Assembly: GCA_021521415.1 (NCBI GenBank)
Contig: JAIQDT010001955.1
Span: 1-64,000 of the forward strand
Length of the DNA: 64,000 nucleotides
From: Bidens hawaiensis
Taxonomy: Eukaryota; Streptophyta; Magnoliopsida; Asterales; Asteraceae
Direction: 5' to 3'
A program made the position numbers and the translations under genes. How positions within the stretch are numbered: position 1 is the stretch's first letter; every line of letters begins with the position of its first letter. Below the pieces are notes generated by a model that ran no database searches, was not told where the DNA came from, and saw only the letters and a program-made list of their open reading frames with translations. Positions 47,433-58,689 of this stretch are shown piece after piece.

Positions 47433-49627
47433 ATGGATCAGTCGGATATTGTTGATCCTTGTGTTGTAGCGTTATTAAGGAGTGAAGTTGTTGTTGTTGA
47501 GAAAGTTGATTTAACGGCTTCTGAACATGTAAGTTAATAATTATGTCATTATGTGGTGTCTTGATGTTGATGTTTTTGTGTTTTGTTCATTAAGGTTTGT
47601 GTGTTTGATCGGGTCAACCGATGGGTACGGCGGGATTAAATGGTTGTGAATATATATTATATTATTATTTTATTTATATTTGAATTTGATAAAGTAATAA
47701 TAAATATATTTAGCTCATAGTTCATGTTGGGTTGGTCACCTAGCTGACGAGACGGGTGAGTAGTGAGTCGTGACTCACGGCTTGAAATCGATGAAGAAGG
47801 TTTGAATTGTATGGCATTTGTGATTCAGTGGTGGACCCAAGATTTTTTTTTATTTGGGCGATGGGGGCTTAACCAAAATTTTATTAGGGCTACCGGGGGC
47901 TTAACTAAAATTTTATTAGGGTTATCGGGATTTTAGCGTATGAAAAACACTAAAAGGTTTGAATTGTCTGGTTGTTGTGATTCAGCAGCAGACCCATGAT
48001 TTTATTTTATTGAGGCCACCGGGGGCTTAACAAAAATTTATGGGGCTATTGGGATTTTAGCGTATACATAATACTATTTTTTTATGGTGGGCGGTTATCT
48101 GTTGTTATCAAATAGGCTCACAAATGCTAAGATCGATCGATATTGGAGATGAATGATTCGTGTAAATTTTGATAATGACTTTTAGTAAATAATTTTTTTA
48201 AAAACAATTAGGATTTTGATTTGAAAATCATTACGATTTCTTTAAAACAATTTAAGATTTTAATTTGATTGTTAGAATAAATCTTTTTATCAAATATATT
48301 GGTTCAAAATTGTTCCTTAGTTTCAGGATACAAATTAACAAGCCTTGGTACATTTTGGTTTTCTTTTACATGTAATGTATTTTTGTTTTTTTTATTAACT
48401 TTGCATCAACCAATTCAACATTGTTGTATTTTAGCTTATACATATACATATACACACATATATATATATGTTGCGTATCGACCGTTGATGATATCTTTGA
48501 CACATTCAGGCAGGTGTAGCATTGAGTGAACATGCAACAAAGGTGTCCACAACTTCAACAGTTGTTGCTCCACAAGCATTAAACAATGTGGTTATAACAA
48601 AAATCGAAACCAAAACCGACGATTTCACGACTTCTGACAGTGCGAAAGCTTTCATGAAACATATGGAAAGAAAGATAGATTTGAAGACCACCCAAAAGCT
48701 AACTAGTTCATCTACAATTAACCAACAAACACCGTCACCGGTTGCTAGCGTCATTTTAGACCAAGAACCCGAGAAAAAGAACCAAGAGGTACATAATATT
48801 ACCCACAATGTCTTGGTTTCAACCGTCACCGAGCAAGAAGCATCATCATCCGTTGCAAGTGACAGTTTATACCAACAAAAAGAAGCATTGGATGACTCAT
48901 TGTATGTTTGCGCAATTCCTCCACCGGGACAATATTATAAAAAAATCGCTATGATGGAGGTAACTTGACTAAATTTATCATCTTTAGCATTAAAACTATT
49001 TTTACTTTATGCTTATGTGAATGTACTGTATGTTGCCTGTCAGGTGGACGAATCTTTGTTTAAGGACCCCGTACCCGTGAAACACAATGCCCAAAAAAAG
49101 CTTAAAATTTCGGAACAAACAAGAATTCCAATGGAAGAATCGAACTCAGTCGTGACCGAGAAAAATACTTTATGGTGTGAAAAGCTAGAGAAAATACCCA
49201 AATTACCCTCAACAGTCGTTGAACCGGTGACCAAACCACTTACAAACAACCTTAAAGTTGTCAATCCAAATGTATGCAACTTTGTAAGGTGTGAACTTTG
49301 TGGGATTAATTGCAACACGCGTGATGTGTTCAACAAACACATTGCAGGAAAGAAACACCAAAAGAAGTTGAAGCGAACCGCACTTGAGGGCAAAGATGTC
49401 ATTTTGGAGGGGAGTAAAAGGAAGGTTAGTGACTCGTTGAATAATGAGGGTGCAGATACAAAGAGGCCGAAGACGGATCAAGAGGGAAGGGTGGTATTCT
49501 GGTGACTTGTAACGTGTGCAATGTCGGTTGTTATGGATTTACGGCGTATAAACTTCATCTTGCGGGCTCTGCGCATATCGCAATGGCGTTGAAACAGGCG
49601 ACAGGTGGATCAATGGGTAAAGTATGA
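47433..49627 (+). pseudogene. Decayed paralogue of the U1-type zinc-finger gene
   Basis: Same layout as the gene at 26848-29073: exon 1 47433-47528 (DPCVVA...KVDLTASEH), exon 2 48510-48959 (starts AGVALSE as in the paralogue but extended by about 125 Ser/Thr/Gln-rich residues, ending MMEV-type donor), exon 3 from 49044. In exon 3, finger 1 is missing, finger 2 is collapsed to LWCEKLEKIPKLPST, finger 3 (CELCGINCNTRDVFNKHIAGKKH) is intact, and finger 4 (CNVCNVGCYGFTAYKLHLAGSAH) lies in another frame, so the open frame stops at 49505 (VVFW then TGA) while homology runs to the TGA at 49625-49627. The introns also share sequence with the paralogue (GTTTGATCGGGTCAA near 27006 and 47607). An in-frame upstream ATG at 47331 is possible. 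A truncated one-finger protein could still be made. Confidence 0.75.
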
Positions 49628-50434
49628 AGCTTTATTATCTGTTTGAAACAAGAAAATATAGGAGAGTTTGTAGCATTTTGAAATGCTAGATGTTTTAAGT
49701 GAGAACATATTTTGTTAGGTTTTGTTCTTACAAATAAAAATAAGAATATGCCTCGAGTTACTGACCTTACATAATTACATTTAAAGGTTTTTATTAAATG
49801 TTATTTAACGATAAACGTTTTTAAACCATTTATCTTTATAAACATTTACACGATCCCTCAAACCCCTTGGAACGCTTCATGGTTAAAACAACACATGAAG
49901 CGGCTCGTCAACAAGGTGACCCTTCATCGTTAAATAATGATGGTCTAAACATGCCAAAATGTTACACATGTTCAGTAACAACCAGTTCCATTAACCTTCA
50001 ATAAAAGACGGTACACATAACCTATCAAACCTTAATCCCTTCATTTAGAAAACATTTGACATTATTCCAATCTGAACCTGTTTATATATCATTTTAAGAA
50101 ATATATTTATAAATTACTACATTTTTTTTACATAAAGTTACAAAACAAAATAAAAAGAATACAAAAAACGGAGGTCCTTTGAACAAATCACAATGCTCAT
50201 TGTTAGTGGGCCATCTCTTATTCTATCATTATCATACAAAAGGTATTGGGCCCGTTAGTTTGGTATTGTAATTTGTACCTTGTACTTCTGTTGATAAATA
50301 TTTTGATTCTAGTAATATTGAGTCATCCAAATCAAATCAATAACGATTCTATTGACTGTTCACAATATATTTAAGTTGCTCATATGGATTATTTATTTAT
50401 ATTTATTTTATTTACAAGAAGTATAGATTATAAT
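49628..50434. other. Intergenic, no gene recognised
   Basis: 3' flank of the zinc-finger paralogue, then AT-rich DNA without recognised features. Confidence 0.4.
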
Positions 50435-50773
50435 TAGGGGTGAGCAATAAATGGTTTGGAACCAGCATCAAGCTGGCGTTACAGAACCGTCAATGCGTGT
50501 TAATTTACGGATTCTGGTTAAAACTCAAAAGTCAAGATTAAAACTCAAGTTGTGGCCCATTTGATTCAAACCCAAAAGTTATGGCTCATATGATTCGCAC
50601 AACCCATTTGATAACATAATCGGTTATGGCACAGGACCGATTAGTGAGAACCGATTTTAGCGGTTTTGGAACCAAGCCGGTTTACTATAATAGGGTCTGG
50701 TTCTGATTTTATTTTTCAGTCATTTGTTGGTTCCGGTCTAGTTATGACGGTTCTGATCCGTCGCACAACCTTA
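50435..50773. mobile_element. hAT-type MITE, 339 bp, 8-bp TSD ATTATAAT
   Basis: Left terminus TAGGGGTGAGC, right terminus complement TAAGGTTGTGC, flanked by ATTATAAT at 50427-50434 and 50774-50781. Interior has GGTTTTGGAACC and AACCGATTTTAGCGG words. No coding; the frame 50666-50857 is fortuitous. Confidence 0.9.
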
Positions 50774-51064
50774 ATTATAATTGACCACGCACAACGTTCG
50801 AAATGTTCCTTGCATTGGGCTACTAGACAAACACAAATATTATTTGTTTCTTTGTAAAAGATTAAAATTTTATTAGAACAGTTAAGAACATTGATCAAGG
50901 TTAGTTATAATCTTTTATATATGGAGTTGATGTGGGTTTAAAATTAAGAATCATGCAAACAAACGGTTCACATAATTGTTTCACACAAGTGACAAATTCC
51001 AAAAAGGAAAAAATAAAAATAAAATCCAAACTGGCAATTTGCTTCTTCGTCGATCGATCTCCAC

Positions 51065-51319
51065 TAGGTTTGTTTAAAAACCTCGCGGCTAGAAGCTTGC
51101 TTGATAAAAGCTCGGATAAAACTAGCTAAAAAAACTTGATTTGAAATGAGCTAGGCCGAGCTGGCTCATTTTTGTAACCGAGCGAAACTCGACCTAAGTT
51201 CCTAGGCTTGATCTTAGGCTCATTTAACTTCAAGATCGAGCTCCAGTCTAACCGATCTGCCTCATTTAAATTCTAGCTTGAGCTCGAACCCACCCTGACT
51301 CAACTCGTAAACAACCCTA
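51065..51319. mobile_element. hAT-type MITE, 255 bp, 8-bp TSD ATCTCCAC
   Basis: Left terminus TAGGTTTGTTTAAAAACC, right terminus complement TAGGGTTGTTTACGAGTT, flanked by ATCTCCAC at 51057-51064 and 51320-51327. Interior is rich in AGCTCG/CGAGCT words. Non-autonomous. Confidence 0.9.
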
Positions 51320-52446
51320 ATCTCCACTAGCTGTCGATATCTCCTCCAATTTGCAACCGAAATATTTGATGGACTAGCCCATGTGCCAATACAAAATTTT
51401 TTGTCCACTTTTCTTCTGGGCCATCAAGCCCAATTCATGTTTATATTTTAACTCACAGCATTTTCTTGATTAATTCTTTTCTTCCATAACTTCAAATTTT
51501 AAAACTCCATAGTCCATACCAATGTTTTTTTTATTTTATTATTTTTTACCGACACATATGAAACATATTCATTTTCCAACACATGGCCATTTTAAATTAT
51601 AAATCACATACTTATTTCCATCTCAAATTTGTAAATGTTGACCCTTGAAACAATCCACTTTTAACTTTATTTATCGTGTAAGTTTGTGTGCTTAATCACT
51701 TTTTGACTTATCGTTTCTTTCAACCAATAGTCACCTACACAAATAATAAAGCTAATCCAAAGTAGTTGTTTTGAGTTTAATCAAACTAATAAAACAACCT
51801 AGTTATACCCGAAACCGGTTCATAAAAAACCTAGTTTTGACTTTAATTGGTCACATAGGAAACTGGTTCTTAAAAAATACCTGATTTATGCACCTCTACC
51901 TTTAGAGAAAGAGCTCGATTAAAACTGAGCTTGAGCTCTCGTAAGTTAACACAAGAGCTTGGTCTTAACTTGTTTAGAAAACATGGAGACATGACTAGGA
52001 ATCCAGGTTGGAAGTAAAGAAAGCCAATTATGAGTAACGCACGTTGGTCAAATCAAATGTTGTTTACTTTAAACTTTACCAGATGCGTTTCCAATTTTAT
52101 AATTACAAATTGAAATACAGAAACCTAAGCAATCCCAAATTCACAAACAATTAGCCTTCACAAGATTCCAACTTTATTATCTCAATTCACCTCAATTTCA
52201 TCTTTCTGTACTGTACGTCTTCTAATTCAAAACCCTAGAACAGTTAATTTCAAGAATTTCTTTCAAATGTTTATTGACCTGTTTATTAATAAGATTTTTG
52301 TGGGTTTTGTTCTGTGGATTGAAAGGATTATTATACATTTTTAATTTTTAATTTTGGTTTAGTATCAGATGAGATTGATTAATCATCATATATCAAGATT
52401 CATTTTTTATTCATATTTGTTTTTAATGTTGTTATGTTGCAGATAG
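51320..52446. other. Intergenic and leader of the coiled-coil gene
   Basis: 51798-51897 is a hAT-like remnant ending TTTATGCACCTCTA. From about 52100 the sequence looks like a 5' UTR (CAAAACCCTAGAAC near 52230); a leader intron may end at TTGCAG (52437-52442), just before the ATG at 52447. No other gene seen. Confidence 0.4.
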
Positions 52447-54215
52447 ATGTCTACTTGTTCAAGTAGTGGCAGCAGTTATGTTCTGGAAGATGAAGAGTTG
52501 TTACAGTTTGAGGCTAGATGTAAAGAGGTACATTTTCCATTTTTTTTATTATTATTAAAGATTAAAGATACCCGTACGAGTTATGATTGCGTTGATCTCA
52601 TCGGTGTATGTTATTGAATGTAGTTGAGGATCGAAAAGGACTTGCTGAAACAATCAAGCTCTGAACTCATCCGTGTAAGTTTATTTATATTCGGCCCTTT
52701 ACTTATATGGTAAATTTTAGGAGTGAGCAATAACCGAACCATTAACTAAAACTGAACCGAAATTAACTAAAAACCGAATTAAAAAAATATTGGTTAGTTT
52801 TTCCTTTGTACACTCGATTAACCAAAATAAACCGACCGAACTGAACCATTCATAATTTCATGTATTTGATGTCTTATATCTCCATTTCATGGTTTTTTAA
52901 GCAAAAAATTTAGCGTAAGTTTGGTTTTGGTTATTAGCCAAACCGAACCAAAATCGACAAACTAGCCGTACGAACCAAACAGATTAAACGAAAACTGATT
53001 GGTTCCGATGGCTTTGGTTTCGGTCTAGGCTAATAACCGACCCGTGCAGACCCCTATGGTAAATGATACATATATGTTCTATAAATACTAAAGTTTGACC
53101 CGGGAGTTGACTTAATACAGAGCCTAGAATCTCACGCAAAAACGTTATCCGCAACTCGATCTAATGACAAGAAGCGTATCCAAGATTTGGAAAGAGAATT
53201 GAGTAACTGCTCCCAAGAACTAGGTAAGTGCACTCTGCTAACCGCAGGCGTATGGTTGTTGTACTGTAGGCTTGACTCATTCACAGATTACTTGCAGGAT
53301 CAGTTGACCACACGTGACACAGAGATAAACCGTTTGACTGATTATATCCACAGTCTAGAGTCAAAGGTCAAAGCGAAAGAAGATTTGGAAGAAGCTATAA
53401 GAAAATTAGAACGAGAGTTGAAGGCGTGCAAGTTTGAAAATTTAACTTTAATGGAGAAATTAGAGGATAAAGAACACGAATTGCGTAATTCAACGTCGTG
53501 CATAGATAAACTAGAGGAATCCATTTCGAATATTGCTTTGGATTTCCAGTGTGATATTGAAAGCATGAAGCTTGATTTGATGGCGATGGAGCATAGTTTT
53601 CTTGAAGCGAAAGAACTCCAAAAAGAAGTTGATCGAGAACATCATAGGATGTGGGAACTTGCTAGAAACTTTACACGGTTAGTTGAGGAAAATAAGGACT
53701 TGAAAGAGAAGCTTAAGACATTTGAAAGCAATGCGAAAGTGAAGAAATTAAATTAATATGAAGCTCAAATACATGATTATGAAGTTCTTGTGAACCAGCT
53801 TAAGGAACAGTTAAAAGACGAGAAGTTTAAGGCAAATGAAGAAGCTGAAGATTTAGCTCAAGAAGTGGCGGAGTTAAGATATCAGTTAACTGGATTGCTT
53901 GAAGAAGAATACAAAAAACGTGCAAGTATAGAACAACGAGCTTTACAAAGAATAACTGAGTTGGAGTCTCAGGTATTATTATTATTATTATACAATAAAA
54001 GAAAATCATCAAATAAAAACAAAATAGTTACTACAAAACGATTACAATAAAGTGATAAAGATGATTATTATTATTATTATTATTAGTGTAAACTTTAACA
54101 TTAATTAACATTTGATTTGAAGTTTATTAATATTTTTTATAATTTTATTGCCATCAAGATTGAAAAAGAAAGAAGGAAAACATTTGCTGATCTTCGAGGT
54201 CTTCCAAATGCTTAG
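52447..54215 (+). pseudogene. Plant coiled-coil protein gene interrupted by an in-frame stop
   Basis: Exons 52447-52527, 52624-52674, 53121-53223, 53288-53972 and 54159-54215, phases consistent. The product is almost entirely heptad-rich: LEDEELLQFEARCKE, SLESHAKTLSATRSNDKKRI, LERELSNCSQEL, then long Glu/Lys/Leu helices. In exon 4 a TAA at 53754-53756 interrupts the frame (KKLN then stop), yet the same frame continues with EEAEDLAQEVAELRYQLTGL and LEEEYKKRASIEQ into IEKERRKTFADLRGLP, sequence I recall as the conserved end of a family of uncharacterised plant coiled-coil proteins. Compared with that memory, a middle segment before the stop is also missing. So it is probably a recent pseudogene or yields a truncated coiled coil of about 235 residues. 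Intron 2 hosts a hAT MITE. Confidence 0.7.
52716..53056. mobile_element. hAT-type MITE in coiled-coil gene intron 2
   Basis: TGGTAAAT at 52708-52715 and 53057-53064 flanks an element with left end TTTAGGAGTGAGC and right terminus complement TAGGGGTCTGC; two extra T bases sit at the left edge. Interior holds AACCGAACC / CGGTTTCGG words. Non-autonomous. Confidence 0.78.
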
Positions 54216-54389
54216 AAGCTGAGGTTAGTAGTTTTAATCAAAAACTGCAAAAAATCAACCATTTTAACATTTGACTATACCATGTGTGAGTATAGATGTT
54301 TCATTAAGTAATCCGTCCTTCTGTCCTACGAAAATTTTGATAGCCTAAGAAACGAACGACATTTTTGTCTTTCACAACGCCAATATGAA

Positions 54390-55110
54390 GGGTTAATGTC
54401 AGACAAAACCAACCGACTTTCAACATTTTAGTGGTTTGATCCCTAACTTCTCTTTGTAGCGGTTATATCCCTTATTTTGTTAAGATTGTTTATTAAGATT
54501 ATTTTGACCTGATAACAAGGGATATAAGTTATAATGAGGATCCTAAGAGAACTCTTTGGAAATTGAGAACTTTGAGAACCATTTTAAGCACAAAAAAAAA
54601 AAAAAAAAACTCTAAAAAATTTAAAAAGTATATATCAAACAAAAAAAAACGAAAAAACTAAAAACTTTTATTTTTCATCCCGGTTTCATAATTAAAAAAA
54701 ACCCTAATTATACACATATGTATATTTTTATTCAATATCGGTTTACATAATGTACACATATGTGCCTTATCATTCACCTTAATTGTACATGTGTATAAAG
54801 AATAACTTGTATAATTTTGCTAAACCGATATTTTTTTACTGTTTTTAAATTTTTTTATGAAACAAGAATGAAAAATAAAATTTTTTGGTTTTTTTCCTTT
54901 TTTTATTTTCGTGTTTTTTTTTGTTTTATCTTTTATGAAAAGAACTTTTTTTGTGGTCCAAAATGGTTCTCAAAGTTCTCAATTTGAAAATAGTTCTCAC
55001 ATGATCCTAATCCTAAGTTATAACCGTTATGCAAGACAAGTTAAGGGACCGAACTGCTAAAATGCTTGTTGTTTTCTTGATATTAACCAACACTAACCCG
55101 TATATAAATT
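54390..55110. mobile_element. Nested MITEs: older palindrome split by a younger one
   Basis: Inner element 54536-55014: long inverted repeats (GAGAACTTTGAGAACCATTTT on the left, the same read in complement on the right), flanked by AAGTTATAA at 54527-54535 and 55015-55023, a 9-bp duplication typical of Mutator-like MITEs. Outer element: CATTTTAGTGGTTTGATCCC near 54425 pairs with the complement of the right side, CATTTTAGCAGTTCGGTCCC near 55055, and both sides meet the inner insertion at GGATATAAGTTATAA. Outer limits are approximate. The inner copy keeps its long inverted repeats, so it is younger. Confidence 0.75.
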
Positions 55111-55198
55111 TGTTCAACAGAAACATTTAATGTGTCTAGTGTCAACAAGTTAAAAAAGTTAAAACTTGGTTGGTTTCATCAAACATTAAATCTAAAAT

Positions 55199-55635
55199 GA
55201 GTAAAATGCGGTTTTCGTCCCTGTGGTTTGTTCAAATTTGCGGTTTTAGTCCGATAGTTTCAAATCTGCGGTTTTCGTTCCTGTAGTTTCATTTCACCTG
55301 CAATTAAACCCGACCACACTAACCCCGTTAAGTCTGGTCGTTAAACCCATCAACGTGCCCCTCACGTGAGGGACAGTTTTGTCCTTTTTCTACCCAAATA
55401 AACCCCAACTCTAATTCACAAGCCCCCTCACGTGAGGGTCTGAGGTATATTTGGGGGGAAAAAAGACAAAATTGCCCCTCACGTGAGTGGCACGTTGATG
55501 GGTTTAACGACAAGACTTGACGGGGTTAGTGTGGTCCGGTTTAATTACAAGCTAAATGAAACCACAGGGATGAAAATCGCATATTTGAAACTATTGGACT
55601 AAAACTGCAAATTTGAACAAACCACAGGTTCACTC
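55199..55635. mobile_element. Mutator-like MITE, 437 bp, 9-bp TSD ATCTAAAAT
   Basis: Flanked by ATCTAAAAT at 55190-55198 and 55636-55644. Long inverted repeats: left CGTCCCTGTGGTTTGTTCAAATTTGC region, right its approximate complement, meeting around two copies of CCTCACGTGAGGG (55359 and 55427) plus a third CCCCTCACGTGAG near 55476. The tail starts GAGT on both ends. No transposase. Confidence 0.85.
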
Positions 55636-55644
55636 ATCTAAAAT

Positions 55645-58600
55645 TAATGTTTAATTCGGGTTCATCGTATTTTCTTAACAGGCGGTCAATTTTGGATCAA
55701 AAATGTCAAAAAAAGTGGATCTTTGATGCATCAGAACTAGTGAACCATCATGCAGAAGTGAAGTTATAAAGTTGCAGAGTGCATTAATCAGGTTTGGTGA
55801 CCTTGTTATTGTGATAAAATAAGAAGGTATGATAGATTAAATGTTCATTTTTATTTGGGTTGATCAGATCAAAAGAAATGTACAGATTTGGTTGTCTTTG
55901 AAGTACAAGTTATTGTAATTGTCTACATTTGGTAATATTTAGTGATTGGATTTATGTGGGCATTGTGTTTTGATAAAACTTTACCATGTAAACGATTTTC
56001 TCGGTCATTCAAGAACCCGAATTTTTACTACATTTGGGAGGCAAATTTCTTGTACTTCCAAAGACTCGAATCGAAATCTTTAAAAGTTTAAGAAGTTTTG
56101 TCTCTCGTCATTTACCACCAACGCTAGTATACAAGTAAGAATTGGATATATATTTTCTATTATTACTTACTAGTTTAAGGGAAAATTCTCAAAATGTCCA
56201 TTTTAAGGAGAGAGGTTCGTTAAATGTCCCCATTTTTACTCAAAATGTTCGTGTTAGTTTGTTCTGTGTTTTCTTGTTTTTTAATATTTGTTATTTTGTT
56301 AATTTTTGTTTTCACAAAGTTAACTTTGAACGAAGTGTTTTGATAATTGACAACAATTTATACAAAATAGAAAGTCAAACTTCCTTAATTTTATCGCCTC
56401 TCTTATAAATCATATTTAATGATGAAGATTTGATTGGATAAGTGATTGTAAAATATTCACTCAATTTTAAGACAATTAAAATAAAAGTCGTCGACAAGTT
56501 TGGAGAAAATAAGGTTGTCGACAAGATTGTGAAACCCGTTGACGTCGGCGAGAGTATTCCAAAGATAGTCACATACGATGGTTTTGAATTATCCCAAAAG
56601 TTTCCTTTATCGACGGGTTTGTTTCAAATCTTGTCGGAGAAGACGGGTTACAAACACGTGACTATTTTTTATTGGTATTTAAGAATCAGTCGTCACGAAT
56701 ACCAAGTCGTCGTATGCAATGGATTTGTAAGATTACTTTTATTGGTGATCCAAGTCGTAGGTGAGCCACAATGTGAAATTAATAAAAATGAAAAAAAGTG
56801 AAGAAATATCACAACCTAGGTTGCAACCCAAGTCATGCCACATATCAAACAAATATAGGTTCATGTTACATTTTCTTTTTCTTTTTTCTTTTTAGACAAT
56901 TCATTTCATATACACAATATTTATTTATTTTTTTTAATTCTAAAAGCACAATATTTTTTAGTTTTCTTAATATTTAAAAAAAGAAAACATATAAATTAAA
57001 ACTTAAATCATATATTTGTAATAAAAATTGGTTTGAGTTGGGCTGTGAATTAGAGTGAAAAATTGGGTTAAGTTGGATTGTATAAGTTGAAAAGAGAGAA
57101 ATTAGTTTTTTTTTATTAAAGGTTGGGTTTGTTAGGTTGTGAATAAAGTTAGTCTAAAAACGTTTCTAGAATTTAAAAAGAATTTTTCTTAGGTTAAAAT
57201 ATACCATTAAAACTTTGAAATTAATAAAATCAAAATACAAAAGGAGACAAAAATGAGAATGCGAGAAGAATTTGTGACAACATAAAAAACCCCTTAAAAA
57301 TAAATTCAAAAAAAATAATAAAAAAATCATAACTCAAAATATAAATAAAATACGAAAAAATTTAAAAAACTGAAATGTTTCCACCATCATTCCCGTTAAA
57401 AAAATAAAAATAAATTGACGAAAAGACACAATGCCGAGATCAAAGACACAATCGCGAAAATGCACATAATTATAACTAGAAAAGGACACAATATATCGCA
57501 AGATATAAAACATCGCCGAACAAAATATAACACAATGTTGAGTAATATAACACAATATAAAAAAAGATACAATGTAATGGAAAAAAAACACGATGATGAA
57601 AATAAACACAAAACACAATGATAAACAAAAGACACAATGACTTTTTTCACTTACCATTACTATTTATTATTATTATTTTATGAGAACGAGAAAGACGGTA
57701 GAATCATTTTTGTGTTTTTACTTTTTTTCATTTATTTATTAAATTTTGAGTTATGAGTTATTTATTTATTTATTTATTTTTTTAAAATTAAAGGATTTTT
57801 TTACGTAACTATAAATTTTTCTTATCCTTCTCATTTTTGTTTTCTTTGTAAAGTTACTTGAACCTTATCATAATACGTTTCTTTTTTCCCCTCACGGTTA
57901 TTATACTATACGATTAAATCATATCCTAATTATTTAAAAAAACGTGTACATTTATTTATTTTTTTGAGAAAAAAAACAGGGAGAATCTTGTTGATGAGAA
58001 ATATGGTGTTTTGGAATATTGAAGTTACATTCTACAAGGAACCAAACAAACTTTGGATATCCTTCGTGGTCCCTTGTTTATTTATTACTTTGATCAAATA
58101 CCTTTTCTTTTATATTTATTAACATCCCACTTGGATTATTAATTCAGTCTCTCCGTCAACAGGTACCCTTTTTCCGGTGTTTACTTTTTTTTAACTTTTT
58201 TACATGTTCACTTACCATGACATCTTCTTCTCAATTCATATAGATTTTATTGCTTTCTTGATGCTTAGTGATCTATTCATGTGGGTTTTGCTTCAATTAC
58301 TTTTTTCTTTTTTAGGTTTTTGATTCATGGATGTGTTCTTATTTTCTATCTGTTTGCTCAACTAATCTTTCTTTAATTTGGTGTAACTGTTGTGGATTAA
58401 TGTCTCTTGATTTATATAATTACTTTAAACTGGTCAACACTAACCTTTGTTTGATCAAATCATCATTTTTTCTTTATTTTTGGGGCTTTTTTCATGTGGG
58501 TCTTTTATGTTTATGTTTTCTTTGGTTGGTTAACTGTTAATTCAACACCAATATGAGAAAAAGGTCAAAACTTTGTTAACTTTGATCAATTTAATACTTG

Positions 58601-58689
58601 TGTAATTGTCTTATGTTTCATTGTTGTTCATACTTTTCAGGACTCGTATGATCGTGTATAGTGAATAGTCATATCCTGTAAGATCAAGT
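55645..58689. other. Intergenic; palindromic repeat and SNAP33 leader
   Basis: 57284-57800 is roughly palindromic: AAAAAAATCATAACTCAAAAT near 57325 pairs with the complement of ATTTTGAGTTATGAG near 57745; the loop holds several GACACAAT words (57424-57560). 56442-56801 is open but shows no recognised domain and is not called. A probable SNAP33 5' UTR exon ends near 58162 (CAACAG|GTACCC) with an acceptor TTTTCAG ending at 58640, so the gene likely has a leader intron of about 480 bp. Confidence 0.45.

Noticed and set aside
56442..56801. Plus-strand frame of 119 codons
   Set aside because: No recognised motif, no introns or promoter context, in an AT-rich repeat-laden region.
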